From: Actinomycetota bacterium
GTDB taxonomy: Bacteria > Actinomycetota > Actinomycetes > Nanopelagicales > Nanopelagicaceae
DNA length: 7,470 nt
Assembly (NCBI GenBank): GCA_010032085.1
Contig: RGYL01000033.1
Location: forward strand, 1-7,470
Direction: 5' to 3'
Numbering within the stretch: the first letter of the stretch is position 1; each line of letters starts with the position of its first letter. A program made the translations under genes and the position numbers. Of this stretch, positions 1 to 6,705 are shown piece by piece. The notes beneath the pieces were generated by a model. That model made no database searches. It saw only the letters and a list, made by a program, of their open reading frames with translations, and had not been told where the DNA came from.

Positions 1-1740
1 ATTTTTACAGTTTCGCCTTTTGAGACTCTCGATGAGTTTGGAGTGGGAGAGTTGATAAGTATCGCAATTTGCTCTTACCATCAACCTTCGGCGACGGTCG
101 GCATGGCGAAGCAGCCGATCAATTGAGCGAATTAAGTCTTGCGTTGCTTGATCTTTGCCATTTGTGGCGGCTGTAATTCCATGCATCAAATACGTTTCAA
201 CTAATGATGGAGCGACTGGTACTTCTAAATTAAAAATTTCGCCAGTAAGGCCATCGATTGAAATTAAATCTCCATCATTAATTCGGATTTCTCCAATTTG
301 GGCAAACATATTGACTTCATTAACTTCTATGGACTCCGCACCGCAAACAGCCGTTTTTCCTACCCCGCGAGCAACTACCGCAGCATGGGAGGTTTTGCCA
401 CCACGACTGGTAAGTATCCCCACTGAAGCCAACATGCCTCCGAGATCATCTGGATTTGTCTCACGTCTTATCAATATGACTTTTTCTCCTCTGTCGGCCC
501 GCTCAACCGCATGCGCGGAACTAAATGCTGCGCGCCCAACTGCAGCTCCAGGCGAGGCTGGAATGCCGATGGCTATTGGCTTGACGTCATCCTTTTTGAC
601 GAACTGCGGGAACATCAATTGAGCCAATTGATTTCCCGTAACACGCATTAGCGCTTCATCCATCGTGATTAATTGTTCATCTACCAACTGGATGGCTATT
701 CGAAAAGCCGCAGCAGGAGTTCTCTTGGCGACTCGTGTTTGCAAAATCCAAAGTCGTCCACGTTCAACTGTAAATTCAATATCGCAAATGTCTCGATAGT
801 GAGTCTCAAGTTTGTACATAATTGCTTTTAACTCATCGAAGAGTTTCGGAGAGCGATTCTTAAAATCTTCAAGGGTTAGTGTGTTGCTTGTGCCCGACAC
901 GACATCTTCACCTTGTGCATTGGGTAAGTAGTCACCGTATGCACCGTTTTCACCAGTGGCTGGATCTCTCGTAAAGCAGACACCGGTTCCAGAGTCATCG
1001 CCCATGTTTCCAAACACCATGGCAACGACATTAACTGCAGTCCCAAGATCGTCGGGGATTCGTTCTCTACGTCGATATAGCTTCGCACGTTCGGTGTTCC
1101 ATGATTCAAATACTGCAGATATGGCTCTATCTAATTGCTCACGAGGATTTTGGGGGAAATCCTCTCCCGATTCGGACCTCACAATCTTTTTAAATTTGTC
1201 GACCAGTGTCTTTAACCCATCGACTGTCATGAATTGGGGTTGCAAAACACTTTCGAATTTGATTGATTCGTCCAAGGCTTTCGCGAATTTAGCCCCTTCT
1301 ATACCCAATACAGTTTTTCCATACATCTGTATTAGTCTCCTATAAGCATCCCAGGCAAATTTCTCATTTCCAGTTTGCATTCCAAGACTTACTACCGATT
1401 TATCGTTTAGTCCTACATTCAAAATTGTTTCCATCATGCCCGGCATTGAATTCTTAGCACCAGATCTCACGCTAATCAAAAGTGGATTTTCACTGTCTCC
1501 AAATCTCTTTTGACACTCATCCTCAAGTTTTCGTAAAGCTCGAGTAACTTGAACATCCAGTTCTAGAGGAACCCGGTTGTTCGCTAGATATTCCTTACAA
1601 GCATCCGTTGTGATTATGAAGCCGGGAGGAACCGGAATTCCCAACCTTGTCATTTCAGCAAGGTTTGCTCCCTTTCCACCGAGGAGATTCTTTAAGTCTT
1701 TATTACCTTCGGCAAAAGCGTAAACCAACTTAAGAGTCAA
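1..1740 (-). CDS. ppdK: Pyruvate, phosphate dikinase (N-terminal 580 codons, cut by window edge)
   Basis: This cytoplasmic enzyme interconverts pyruvate + ATP + phosphate and PEP + AMP + pyrophosphate through a swivelling phosphohistidine domain. The frame is open for 580 codons; family members have about 870-900. The N-terminal ATP-grasp region carries GGKGANLAEM (21-30, Lys23) and SVRSGAKNSMPGMMET with Arg92, then GTGVCFTRDPATGE (251-264) and the nucleotide-site residues Asp320, Glu322 and Gln334 in DIEF...LQTR. These lie within one residue of the numbering I recall for the Clostridium symbiosum enzyme. The phosphohistidine domain has GGKTSHAAVVARG with catalytic His452. The linker to the PEP/pyruvate domain (RANCDT, 556-561) is present, but the next 19 codons do not match the family (see findings). 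The start is TTG at 1740: an in-frame stop lies 18 bases upstream, AAAGGA (1747-1752) precedes it, and the VYAFAEGNKD opening is typical of the family. It lies 40 bases downstream of the sugar ATPase gene, so co-transcription is likely. Family assignment is very secure; intactness is not. Confidence 0.95.
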   Translation of the reverse strand, partial: MTLKLVYAFAEGNKDLKNLLGGKGANLAEMTRLGIPVPPGFIITTDACKEYLANNRVPLELDVQVTRALRKLEDECQKRFGDSENPLLISVRSGAKNSMPGMMETILNVGLNDKSVVSLGMQTGNEKFAWDAYRRLIQMYGKTVLGIEGAKFAKALDESIKFESVLQPQFMTVDGLKTLVDKFKKIVRSESGEDFPQNPREQLDRAISAVFESWNTERAKLYRRRERIPDDLGTAVNVVAMVFGNMGDDSGTGVCFTRDPATGENGAYGDYLPNAQGEDVVSGTSNTLTLEDFKNRSPKLFDELKAIMYKLETHYRDICDIEFTVERGRLWILQTRVAKRTPAAAFRIAIQLVDEQLITMDEALMRVTGNQLAQLMFPQFVKKDDVKPIAIGIPASPGAAVGRAAFSSAHAVERADRGEKVILIRRETNPDDLGGMLASVGILTSRGGKTSHAAVVARGVGKTAVCGAESIEVNEVNMFAQIGEIRINDGDLISIDGLTGEIFNLEVPVAPSLVETYLMHGITAATNGKDQATQDLIRSIDRLLRHADRRRRLMVRANCDTYQLSHSKLIESLKRRNCKN

Positions 1741-1780
1741 TTGGTTTCCTTTCGCAAATCAAGTCAACGTGAGAAATTTG

Positions 1781-3304
1781 TTATTGAAGTAAGCCAGTGC
1801 CAAAACGCAACACTCTGGCTTCATCACCCTCACCCCTGGCAAACTGATCGGCAGTGGTTCCGTTTGCCACAACAACAACTCGATCAGAGAGCAGAAGTAA
1901 TTCATCAAGATCTGATGAGACAACGATTATGCCTGTGCCAGATTCCTTTATTCGCCGAATAATTTGATATATCTCTTGACGGGCGCCAACGTCTACCCCT
2001 TTCGTAGGCTCATCTAGTAGAAGGATCTTTGGAGATGAAGTGAGTGCCCTGGCAAGTAATACTTTCTGCTGATTGCCTCCACTCAAATGTGCTGGCTCAG
2101 CTAGATAACTCCTAGTTTTGACCGCCAACGTATCCATTGACTTTGAGGCTTCCCGGAACTCCTGCCTTACTTTCACCAGTCCGAACTTCGTAAATTTCTC
2201 TGTCGATCCCGCAATCACATTTCTCACAAGATTTAGATTGAAGAGCAGGCCTTCTCTTTTTCTATCCTCGGTCAAAATGACTATCCCCAACTCGCGCATC
2301 TTCTTCGGGCTCGGGTTTGATATTTCCTTGTTTCCTACCTTCAAAATTCCAGAGAATGGGGATCTTCCAGCTATCGCACTTAGGATTTCAGATCTACCCG
2401 ATCCTACTAATCCAGCAAGTCCAAGGATTTCTCCATCACGTAATTCAAAGTTCACATCATGTAACGCCACTTGTTGAGGATTTACGCTTGGGACACTTAC
2501 CCGCTTTAACTCAAGTAATACATTGTAAACACTTTGAGACTTTGAAACCTGATTTTTGTTTTCAATTGAATGCCCAATCATCGCCGTAATAATCTTTTCT
2601 GGACTTAATTCAGACTTCTCTAGTTTCAGCGCAACTTTTCCATCACGTAGAACAGTTGCACGATCGCATAAAGCTAGCACTTCTGGAATGCGATGAGTGA
2701 TATAGATCATTGTTACTTTATTTTTCTTAAGATTGATTAAATTCTGTGCCAAAGTCGCAGCATCATCTTTCGATAACGAAGTGGTTGGTTCATCTAGCAG
2801 TAGAACCGATGGGTTTGACGCTAAAGCTCTAGCAATCATTACCGTTTGGCGTTGAGCCGTACTGAGCCCGGCAGCAATCGCTCGGACTGGAAGACCAAAA
2901 CTATATTTCTTATTTAACTCCTCTGCGAGATTGAAAATTCTGGCGAGAGAAAAAACTCTACCAAGGCTAGAAATCTGGCCGGCGAAAATATTTTCTGCGA
3001 CTGTTAAATTATCAACAATCTCAATTTCTTGAGGGACATAGGCAAGGCCCTTTTTTCTAGCGTCTGAAACGCTTTTTAGCTGAACTTTCTTGCCATTGAG
3101 ATAAATTTCCCCAGTCGCACTATTGGTCGGATAAAGCCCAGTAATGAGCTTAACCAGGGTGCTCTTACCCGCACCGTTTTGACCAAGAATTGCATGAATC
3201 TCTGAGTCGTAAATCTCCAAATCTACGCCGACTAGTGCTTGGACGTTTCCAAAATTTTTGCCAAGCTTTTTTACCTCAAGAACTGCTGGCGTTTGGCTAT
3301 TCAC
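1781..3304 (-). CDS. Sugar ABC transporter ATP-binding protein, double-domain RbsA/MglA type
   Basis: This is the 507-residue ATPase of a CUT2-type monosaccharide importer, acting on the inner face of the membrane with the permease encoded two genes upstream. It holds two fused nucleotide-binding domains. Domain 1 has Walker A GQNGAGKST (41-49), a signature LSTAQRQ (147-153), Walker B SVLLLDEP (166-173) and switch His204 in YITHR. Domain 2 has the degenerate P-loop GLVGSGRSE (298-306), which lacks the usual GKS/T, then LSGGNQQ (408-414), KILLLDEPTKGVDVGA (426-441) and Ser instead of His in VVSSDLDE. A catalytically weak second half is normal for RbsA, MglA and XylG relatives, and the length fits. 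The start is GTG at 3304, with AGAGG six bases upstream. It follows the binding-protein gene after an 86-base gap that contains a strong stem-loop. The transported sugar cannot be read from the ATPase. An rbsA-like name would overstate what is known. Confidence 0.95.
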   Translation of the reverse strand: MNSQTPAVLEVKKLGKNFGNVQALVGVDLEIYDSEIHAILGQNGAGKSTLVKLITGLYPTNSATGEIYLNGKKVQLKSVSDARKKGLAYVPQEIEIVDNLTVAENIFAGQISSLGRVFSLARIFNLAEELNKKYSFGLPVRAIAAGLSTAQRQTVMIARALASNPSVLLLDEPTTSLSKDDAATLAQNLINLKKNKVTMIYITHRIPEVLALCDRATVLRDGKVALKLEKSELSPEKIITAMIGHSIENKNQVSKSQSVYNVLLELKRVSVPSVNPQQVALHDVNFELRDGEILGLAGLVGSGRSEILSAIAGRSPFSGILKVGNKEISNPSPKKMRELGIVILTEDRKREGLLFNLNLVRNVIAGSTEKFTKFGLVKVRQEFREASKSMDTLAVKTRSYLAEPAHLSGGNQQKVLLARALTSSPKILLLDEPTKGVDVGARQEIYQIIRRIKESGTGIIVVSSDLDELLLLSDRVVVVANGTTADQFARGEGDEARVLRFGTGLLQ

Positions 3305-3342
3305 CTAGATCCTCTTCGTTACAGATTGACTGACTATTTAAT

Positions 3343-3380
3343 ATGTAGGGGTACGCGGGAGATAACGCGCACCCCTACAT
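3343..3380 (-). other. Strong intercistronic stem-loop between binding-protein and ATPase genes
   Basis: A perfect 10-bp inverted repeat (ATGTAGGGGT at 3343-3352 and ACCCCTACAT at 3371-3380) is extended, after one A/C mismatch, by CGCG (3354-3357) pairing with CGCG (3366-3369). This leaves an 8-base loop. It starts ten bases after the binding-protein stop codon. On the minus strand it is followed by ATATTAAATAG, with no T-run, so a classical intrinsic terminator is unlikely. The likely role is to protect the 3' end of the upstream message or partly stop transcription, raising binding protein over ATPase, as in other transporter operons. Confidence 0.7.
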
Positions 3381-3390
3381 CTATTTCAAT

Positions 3391-4371
3391 TTACTGACCA
3401 GCTGCATCCACGATCTTGTAGTACTTATCGAGGTTTGCTTTGGTCACAATTACTGATGGGAGGATATTGGAGTACTTAACTTTCTGACCTTTAAATAGTT
3501 GGTCGTAAAGTTTTACCATCATGGCAGTCTCTTCATAAAGAGGCTGTGCCACAACTCCATGCACTTTTCCATCGCGAATGAGATCTAGGTTCTGACGAAT
3601 ATAGTCCATTCCGATAATTGTGATCTTTCGATTGGTCTGCGCGGCAGCTTGAGACCAAGTCTGTGCGCCATTTCCAGTCGTTGAGTAAGCAGCGACGATG
3701 TCCTTGTCCGCAGACAACATACCGACCGCAATTGCAACAGCCTTAGTTGGATCAAAACCTTCAATTCCAATCTCAGTTGTCTTCATTGCTGGGCATGATT
3801 TGGCCAATTGCTCTTTGAAAGCTGCCGCTTTGGTGTTTTCCTCATCATTCAAGCTACCTTCAGTGATAGCAACAGTTCCCTTGTTTTGGTGAATCTTGCA
3901 GATTTCTTCAGCAGGACCCTTTCCGGCATTAGGAACTAATTGAGCGACGGATGCCACGTATGAAGTGGTTCCTTGCTTTGGGATCGCATGCCAGCCCATA
4001 ATTGGGTAGCCCTTCTTGGCTAGTTTCTCGGCATACTTAAATAGAACAGGGCTCACTGGATATACGGCAACGCCGCCATATTTCTTACGTGCAAGCTCTG
4101 CATCAACGAGAGGCAAGGTTCCAACATCGTCCCAGTTTGAGGCGCTGGCATTTCCTACAACCTTGCAATAGAAACCAAGTCGCTTACATTCTTGTAGAAG
4201 ACCCGCCTGCATCAAACGATGCACGGGGTGATCCTTCATTGGCTGGACAAAGAGAATGCTCTTGTCCCGTCCTTTGTAATTAGTAGCGGCATTTGAACTC
4301 GAACCCATGAGAATCGCAGGAATTACGAGTGAAAGTATCGCCAAAATTGATAATTTGTGTTTTCTTAACAC
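3391..4371 (-). CDS. Sugar ABC transporter substrate-binding protein (RbsB-like, Peripla_BP_4 type)
   Basis: This is a 326-residue extracytoplasmic sugar receptor that would deliver ligand to the adjacent permease. The N-terminus is a signal peptide: Lys4 and Lys6, a hydrophobic core at about 8-22, and a likely cleavage after Ala28 (SNA|A). No Cys is available for a lipobox, although Gram-positive binding proteins are usually lipoproteins. The mature part has the two-lobe family layout: KSILFVQPMKDHPVH strand-and-loop (37-51), GGVAVYPVSP (99-108), YSTTGNGAQTW (229-239), the ligand-pocket type GMD with Asp256, and VVAQPLYEE with Gln276. Four cysteines (62, 69, 158, 193) could form disulfides, which is an inference. 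The start is GTG at 4371, with AAGGAG eight bases upstream. The gene lies between permease and ATPase in the same operon. Ligand class is probably a pentose, hexose or deoxy-sugar; the exact sugar is unknown. Confidence 0.93.
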   Translation of the reverse strand: MLRKHKLSILAILSLVIPAILMGSSSNAATNYKGRDKSILFVQPMKDHPVHRLMQAGLLQECKRLGFYCKVVGNASASNWDDVGTLPLVDAELARKKYGGVAVYPVSPVLFKYAEKLAKKGYPIMGWHAIPKQGTTSYVASVAQLVPNAGKGPAEEICKIHQNKGTVAITEGSLNDEENTKAAAFKEQLAKSCPAMKTTEIGIEGFDPTKAVAIAVGMLSADKDIVAAYSTTGNGAQTWSQAAAQTNRKITIIGMDYIRQNLDLIRDGKVHGVVAQPLYEETAMMVKLYDQLFKGQKVKYSNILPSVIVTKANLDKYYKIVDAAGQ

Positions 4372-4379
4372 TTGTTAAG

Positions 4380-4388
4380 CTCCTTTCC
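4380..4388 (-). promoter_or_regulatory. Strong ribosome binding site for the sugar-binding protein
   Basis: Read on the minus strand this is GGAAAGGAG, eight bases ahead of the GTG start at 4371. It is one of the strongest Shine-Dalgarno matches in the window. That fits a gene whose product must be made in excess over the membrane and ATPase subunits, and it supports the GTG as the true start. Confidence 0.7.
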
Positions 4389-4454
4389 ATCTTTATCAGT
4401 TAACTGCAGTGAGGGTTTAGATCATGAATTAGATAACTCATCTAAGAGTCTGGC

Positions 4455-5516
4455 TTAGACATCACCTCCTTCATTCACAGTTCTTTCAACTGCTTCTGAT
4501 GGAGACTCAGTTGTTGCTTTACGAACTGTATTCCGATATTTCCTTCGAGTAACATCGAGAAATACCGCAAGAACAAGAATGGTTCCCACGGCAATTAATT
4601 GGTAATTGGGACTTAAGCCACTCGTAATGAGTCCACTCTGAACGCACTGAATCAGTAGTACACCCAATATCGCTCCAGCAATAGTTCCGATTCCGCCAAA
4701 TAAGCTCACGCCTCCGACTACGGTCCCAGCGATGACTGTAAGTTCCCAACCAGTTCCAATGCTTGGGGCGCCTGCCGAGAGCGATGCCATCACCAACATC
4801 CCAGCAAGTGCAGAAAGCGTCCCAGCCAAGACAAAGCACCACAGCTGGTACCTAGCCACATTAATTCCCACTATTTTTGCAACTTCGCTATTTCCGCCGA
4901 TGACATATAAATTTCTTCCGATTGCCGTTTTTCTAATTACAAAGTCTCCAACTATTGAAATTACGACCCAAAGTAGGGCGTTCCATCCGAGAGTAAAGAA
5001 GAAACTGCTCTCCCCTATTTTTGTAATTACATCAGGCAAGGGATATACGGGATATCCGAGCGAAACAACCTGGATGAGCCCTTGCGCTACGAAGAGCATG
5101 CCCAATGTTTGGATAAAAGCGGGCACTCCGGCCTTTGTGACCATCAATCCATTTATAAGTCCAATTAATGCTCCGAGAGCTAAGCCAAGAAATAATGCCA
5201 GCCACACTGGTAGTCCAGCACTTGTCATCAACTTCCCCGAGGTCACAGCGGTTAATCCGGCTACTGCACCAACCGAGAGGTCGAAATTTCCTCCTATGAG
5301 TAGGAATGCTTGTCCCACTGCAATTATCGAAACGAACGTGACCGCCTGAATGATTGAACCGACAACTTCGCCTGATAGAAAAACCGGGTTTATTGATTGA
5401 AAAATACTGATACAAATAATCAGCGCGACTACAACGCCTAACTCGGGAACAGCTAACAAGCGAAAAAAGAATTTTTCCTTCTCGACTTTATTCCTTGATC
5501 CATCCGTCTGGGTCAC
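4455..5516 (-). CDS. Sugar ABC transporter permease (RbsC-like, BPD_transp_2 type)
   Basis: This integral membrane subunit of the CUT2 importer very likely acts as a homodimer, since only one permease gene is present. It carries multiple hydrophobic segments and the family blocks GGNFDLSVGAVAG, then IGGNSEVAKIVGINVARY (the cytoplasmic loop that would dock the ATPase) and GTVVGGVSLFGGIGTIAGAILGV near the C-terminus. The C-terminal tail is charged. The frame is open up to a TTG at 5600 (381 codons), but that TTG has no Shine-Dalgarno sequence, and the extra 28 residues look non-coding and cover an operator-like repeat. I prefer GTG at 5516 (353 codons plus stop), 11 bases after AGGAG, which puts about 24 residues before the first membrane segment, as is usual in the family. 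GTG at 5525 is only two bases from the same AGGAG. The function is secure; the start is uncertain. Confidence 0.92.
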   Translation of the reverse strand: MTQTDGSRNKVEKEKFFFRLLAVPELGVVVALIICISIFQSINPVFLSGEVVGSIIQAVTFVSIIAVGQAFLLIGGNFDLSVGAVAGLTAVTSGKLMTSAGLPVWLALFLGLALGALIGLINGLMVTKAGVPAFIQTLGMLFVAQGLIQVVSLGYPVYPLPDVITKIGESSFFFTLGWNALLWVVISIVGDFVIRKTAIGRNLYVIGGNSEVAKIVGINVARYQLWCFVLAGTLSALAGMLVMASLSAGAPSIGTGWELTVIAGTVVGGVSLFGGIGTIAGAILGVLLIQCVQSGLITSGLSPNYQLIAVGTILVLAVFLDVTRRKYRNTVRKATTESPSEAVERTVNEGGDV

Positions 5517-5527
5517 TAGGGTCACAT

Positions 5528-5532
5528 CTCCT
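5528..5532 (-). promoter_or_regulatory. Shine-Dalgarno site that decides the permease start
   Basis: AGGAG on the minus strand lies 11 bases before GTG 5516 and two bases before GTG 5525. No comparable site precedes the TTG at 5600. This is the main reason for choosing the shorter permease. An 11-base spacing is on the long side, so the choice is moderate. Confidence 0.5.
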
Positions 5533-5549
5533 AAATTTCCTCGAACTCC

Positions 5550-5570
5550 GTTTACGGTTAACGGTTTACA
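5550..5570. promoter_or_regulatory. Candidate operator: three tandem 7-bp GTTWACG repeats
   Basis: Read on the plus strand, three 7-mers follow one another without a gap: GTTTACG, GTTAACG, GTTTACA. Neighbouring copies also form two overlapping imperfect inverted repeats (GTAAAC-C-GTTAAC and GTTAAC-C-GTAAAC on the minus strand, one mismatch per arm). This resembles the general look of LacI-family sites such as TGTAAACGTTTACA. The block sits just downstream of a possible -10 element and ahead of the preferred permease start, as expected of a repressor site. No regulator gene is in the window, so the partner is unknown. Confidence 0.4.
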
Positions 5571-5572
5571 CA

Positions 5573-5600
5573 AACCTAGACTTTTTTTTACAGAAATCAA
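5573..5600 (-). promoter_or_regulatory. Candidate promoter for the transporter genes
   Basis: On the minus strand TTGATT (5600-5595) is followed after 16 bases by TAGGTT (5578-5573), with an A-rich spacer. The -35 match is fair and the -10 match is weak (three of six). Its support comes from position: it would start transcription inside the triple 7-bp repeat and about 50-60 bases ahead of the preferred permease start. It would let the transporter genes be expressed separately from the epimerase gene. Confidence 0.28.
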
Positions 5601-5675
5601 GGGTCAGGGAGATAAATTTCTTAGGTTGATCTCGCAAGTTTTGAGCGTGTAAAGGTCAACTTAGAGGATTCTTTG

Positions 5676-5685
5676 GTTTATAAAC
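5676..5685. repeat. 10-bp perfect palindrome GTTTATAAAC behind the epimerase gene
   Basis: The site lies six bases beyond the epimerase stop codon, at the start of the gap before the permease. It is too AT-rich and too short to be a terminator. Its GTTTA/TAAAC arms resemble the 7-bp repeats at 5550-5570, so it could be an auxiliary binding site, but chance is quite possible for a 10-bp AT-rich palindrome. Confidence 0.25.
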
Positions 5686-5690
5686 TTTAG

Positions 5691-6629
5691 TTATATTTCT
5701 ACCCGGAATTCCAAGCGGAAGCCAAACTCCACTCTTGATTCACTCGGGAAGGGGAGAAAAGCTTCAACTTCTCTTGATTCATCCAACTTATCCGTAGCGC
5801 CTTGGGTCGGCTCGATCGCGAGCCAGCACCCCGGCTCCCCGGCAAATGGCCAAGCGTTCAGGTTATAGCAGATTCCGGTATACGGGATTTCTATCGGGTC
5901 GAAGTGAAAACAAATAGAACAACCGAATTTAGGATTTTTTAACATTATTTTTCCATCTGAAGGTGAAGCTATAACAACTTTGTCTGTGAGGCTTTTCGCG
6001 AGATCAATAAAACTTATGTCATTTATCGAGCCTTCTGCCCCTTTTGTAAAAGGCCAGCGATAAGCGTCAAGATGTCCCTCGTATCCATCGCTACCGTCCC
6101 GCCCCATTCGGCCACTGAAACCGAATTCTTTAGTCATGCGAGGATTCCCAGTCATCTCAATTTGCATTCCATCGACGGCTTTAAATAAAGGGTGAGCACT
6201 CCAAAATCCAATAAAGTCTCTCTTATCCATATTTTTTACAACATATTTAATTTCTAGAGAGTTACTCTTAAGATTCAGAGTTCTTTCGAAAAAATAGTTA
6301 AAACTCACGCCTTCAATAATCGTGGTACAGCTTGTTTGACTAGCATGCCAAGTTGCAACTTGAGTCCATAGATCACCGTGATCAGGAAGCATCAGGCTTG
6401 GGTCGAGTGGATATCTACTTATGCCTATGTTTGGAAAACAATCATCGAAGCCCGATATGTCGTGGGATTCGTAGCTATCCCCAAATTTACGTTCTCTCAA
6501 TTTCCTTGATGGATCAGTCCATAACCATTGATAGTTCGCTCGCTTGTCCCAAATCTCCGTAATCTTCGCACCATATTTGGGCACGATCACTACTCTAAGA
6601 AATTCATTCTCTAGTGTTACTTGATCCAA
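5691..6629 (-). CDS. Aldose 1-epimerase (galactose mutarotase-like) family protein
   Basis: This is a cytoplasmic enzyme of the galactose-mutarotase superfamily, which interconverts the alpha and beta anomers of free aldoses. The 312 residues match the usual 300-350. The opening NEFLRVVIVPKYGAKITEIWDK is the typical first strands of the beta-sandwich. Candidate active-site residues are His84 in LPDHGDLW, His146 in WSAHPLF and the catalytic-base position Glu273 in AIEPTQGATD, matching the two His and one Glu of GalM. The overall sequence is not close to classic GalM, and some relatives have no known substrate, so the anomer specificity is open. The start is TTG at 6629, only four bases after AGGAGG; no in-frame ATG occurs until residue 80. 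It is the first gene of the leftward set and precedes the transporter, which suggests that it acts on the imported sugar. Family confidence is high; exact reaction is moderate. Confidence 0.85.
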   Translation of the reverse strand: MDQVTLENEFLRVVIVPKYGAKITEIWDKRANYQWLWTDPSRKLRERKFGDSYESHDISGFDDCFPNIGISRYPLDPSLMLPDHGDLWTQVATWHASQTSCTTIIEGVSFNYFFERTLNLKSNSLEIKYVVKNMDKRDFIGFWSAHPLFKAVDGMQIEMTGNPRMTKEFGFSGRMGRDGSDGYEGHLDAYRWPFTKGAEGSINDISFIDLAKSLTDKVVIASPSDGKIMLKNPKFGCSICFHFDPIEIPYTGICYNLNAWPFAGEPGCWLAIEPTQGATDKLDESREVEAFLPFPSESRVEFGFRLEFRVEI

Positions 6630-6649
6630 TGTTCCTCCTGCAAAAAATC

Positions 6650-6678
6650 TTAGAGTTGCTAAAACGCTATGCTAGTAT
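6650..6678 (+). promoter_or_regulatory. Candidate promoter for the short-chain dehydrogenase
   Basis: TAGTAT (6673-6678) preceded by TGC gives an extended -10 element. TTAGAG lies 17 bases upstream as a weak -35. Transcription would start about 20 bases before the GTG at 6706, leaving room for the AGGGAG ribosome site (6693-6698). The 76-base divergent gap must also serve the leftward epimerase gene, for which I could not find a convincing promoter. Confidence 0.35.
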
Positions 6679-6705
6679 TCCTTTTGGGCGCTAGGGAGAT
6701 TACCC

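Noticed and set aside
155..622. Plus-strand open frame of 155 codons opposite PPDK
   Set aside because: The minus strand here codes the phosphohistidine domain with its catalytic His motif; the plus frame has no recognisable domain.
2118..2477. Plus-strand open frame of 119 codons opposite the ATPase
   Set aside because: It is antisense to the second nucleotide-binding domain, including the conserved GLVGSGRSE region; no independent evidence for coding.
3343..3380. Reading the stem-loop as a rho-independent terminator ending the operon
   Set aside because: There is no run of T after the stem on the minus strand, and the ATPase gene that follows is needed by the same transporter.
4397..4406. 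Palindrome CAGTTAACTG ahead of the binding-protein gene
   Set aside because: It shares GTTAAC with the 5550-5570 repeats, but there is no flanking repeat or promoter-like context, so I do not call it an operator.
4429..4445. Small inverted repeat TTAGAT-5-ATCTAA after the permease stop
   Set aside because: A 6-bp AT-rich stem with no T-run is too weak to call a terminator; it could easily arise by chance in this 83-base gap.
4732..5349. Plus-strand open frame of 205 codons opposite the permease gene
   Set aside because: It lies fully antisense to well-conserved permease motifs, has no family resemblance and is Pro/Thr/Ala-rich as expected of a shadow frame.
6630..6705. Operator or riboswitch in the divergent gap
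   Set aside because: The 76 bases hold two ribosome sites and one candidate promoter; no clear palindrome and too little room for a riboswitch.
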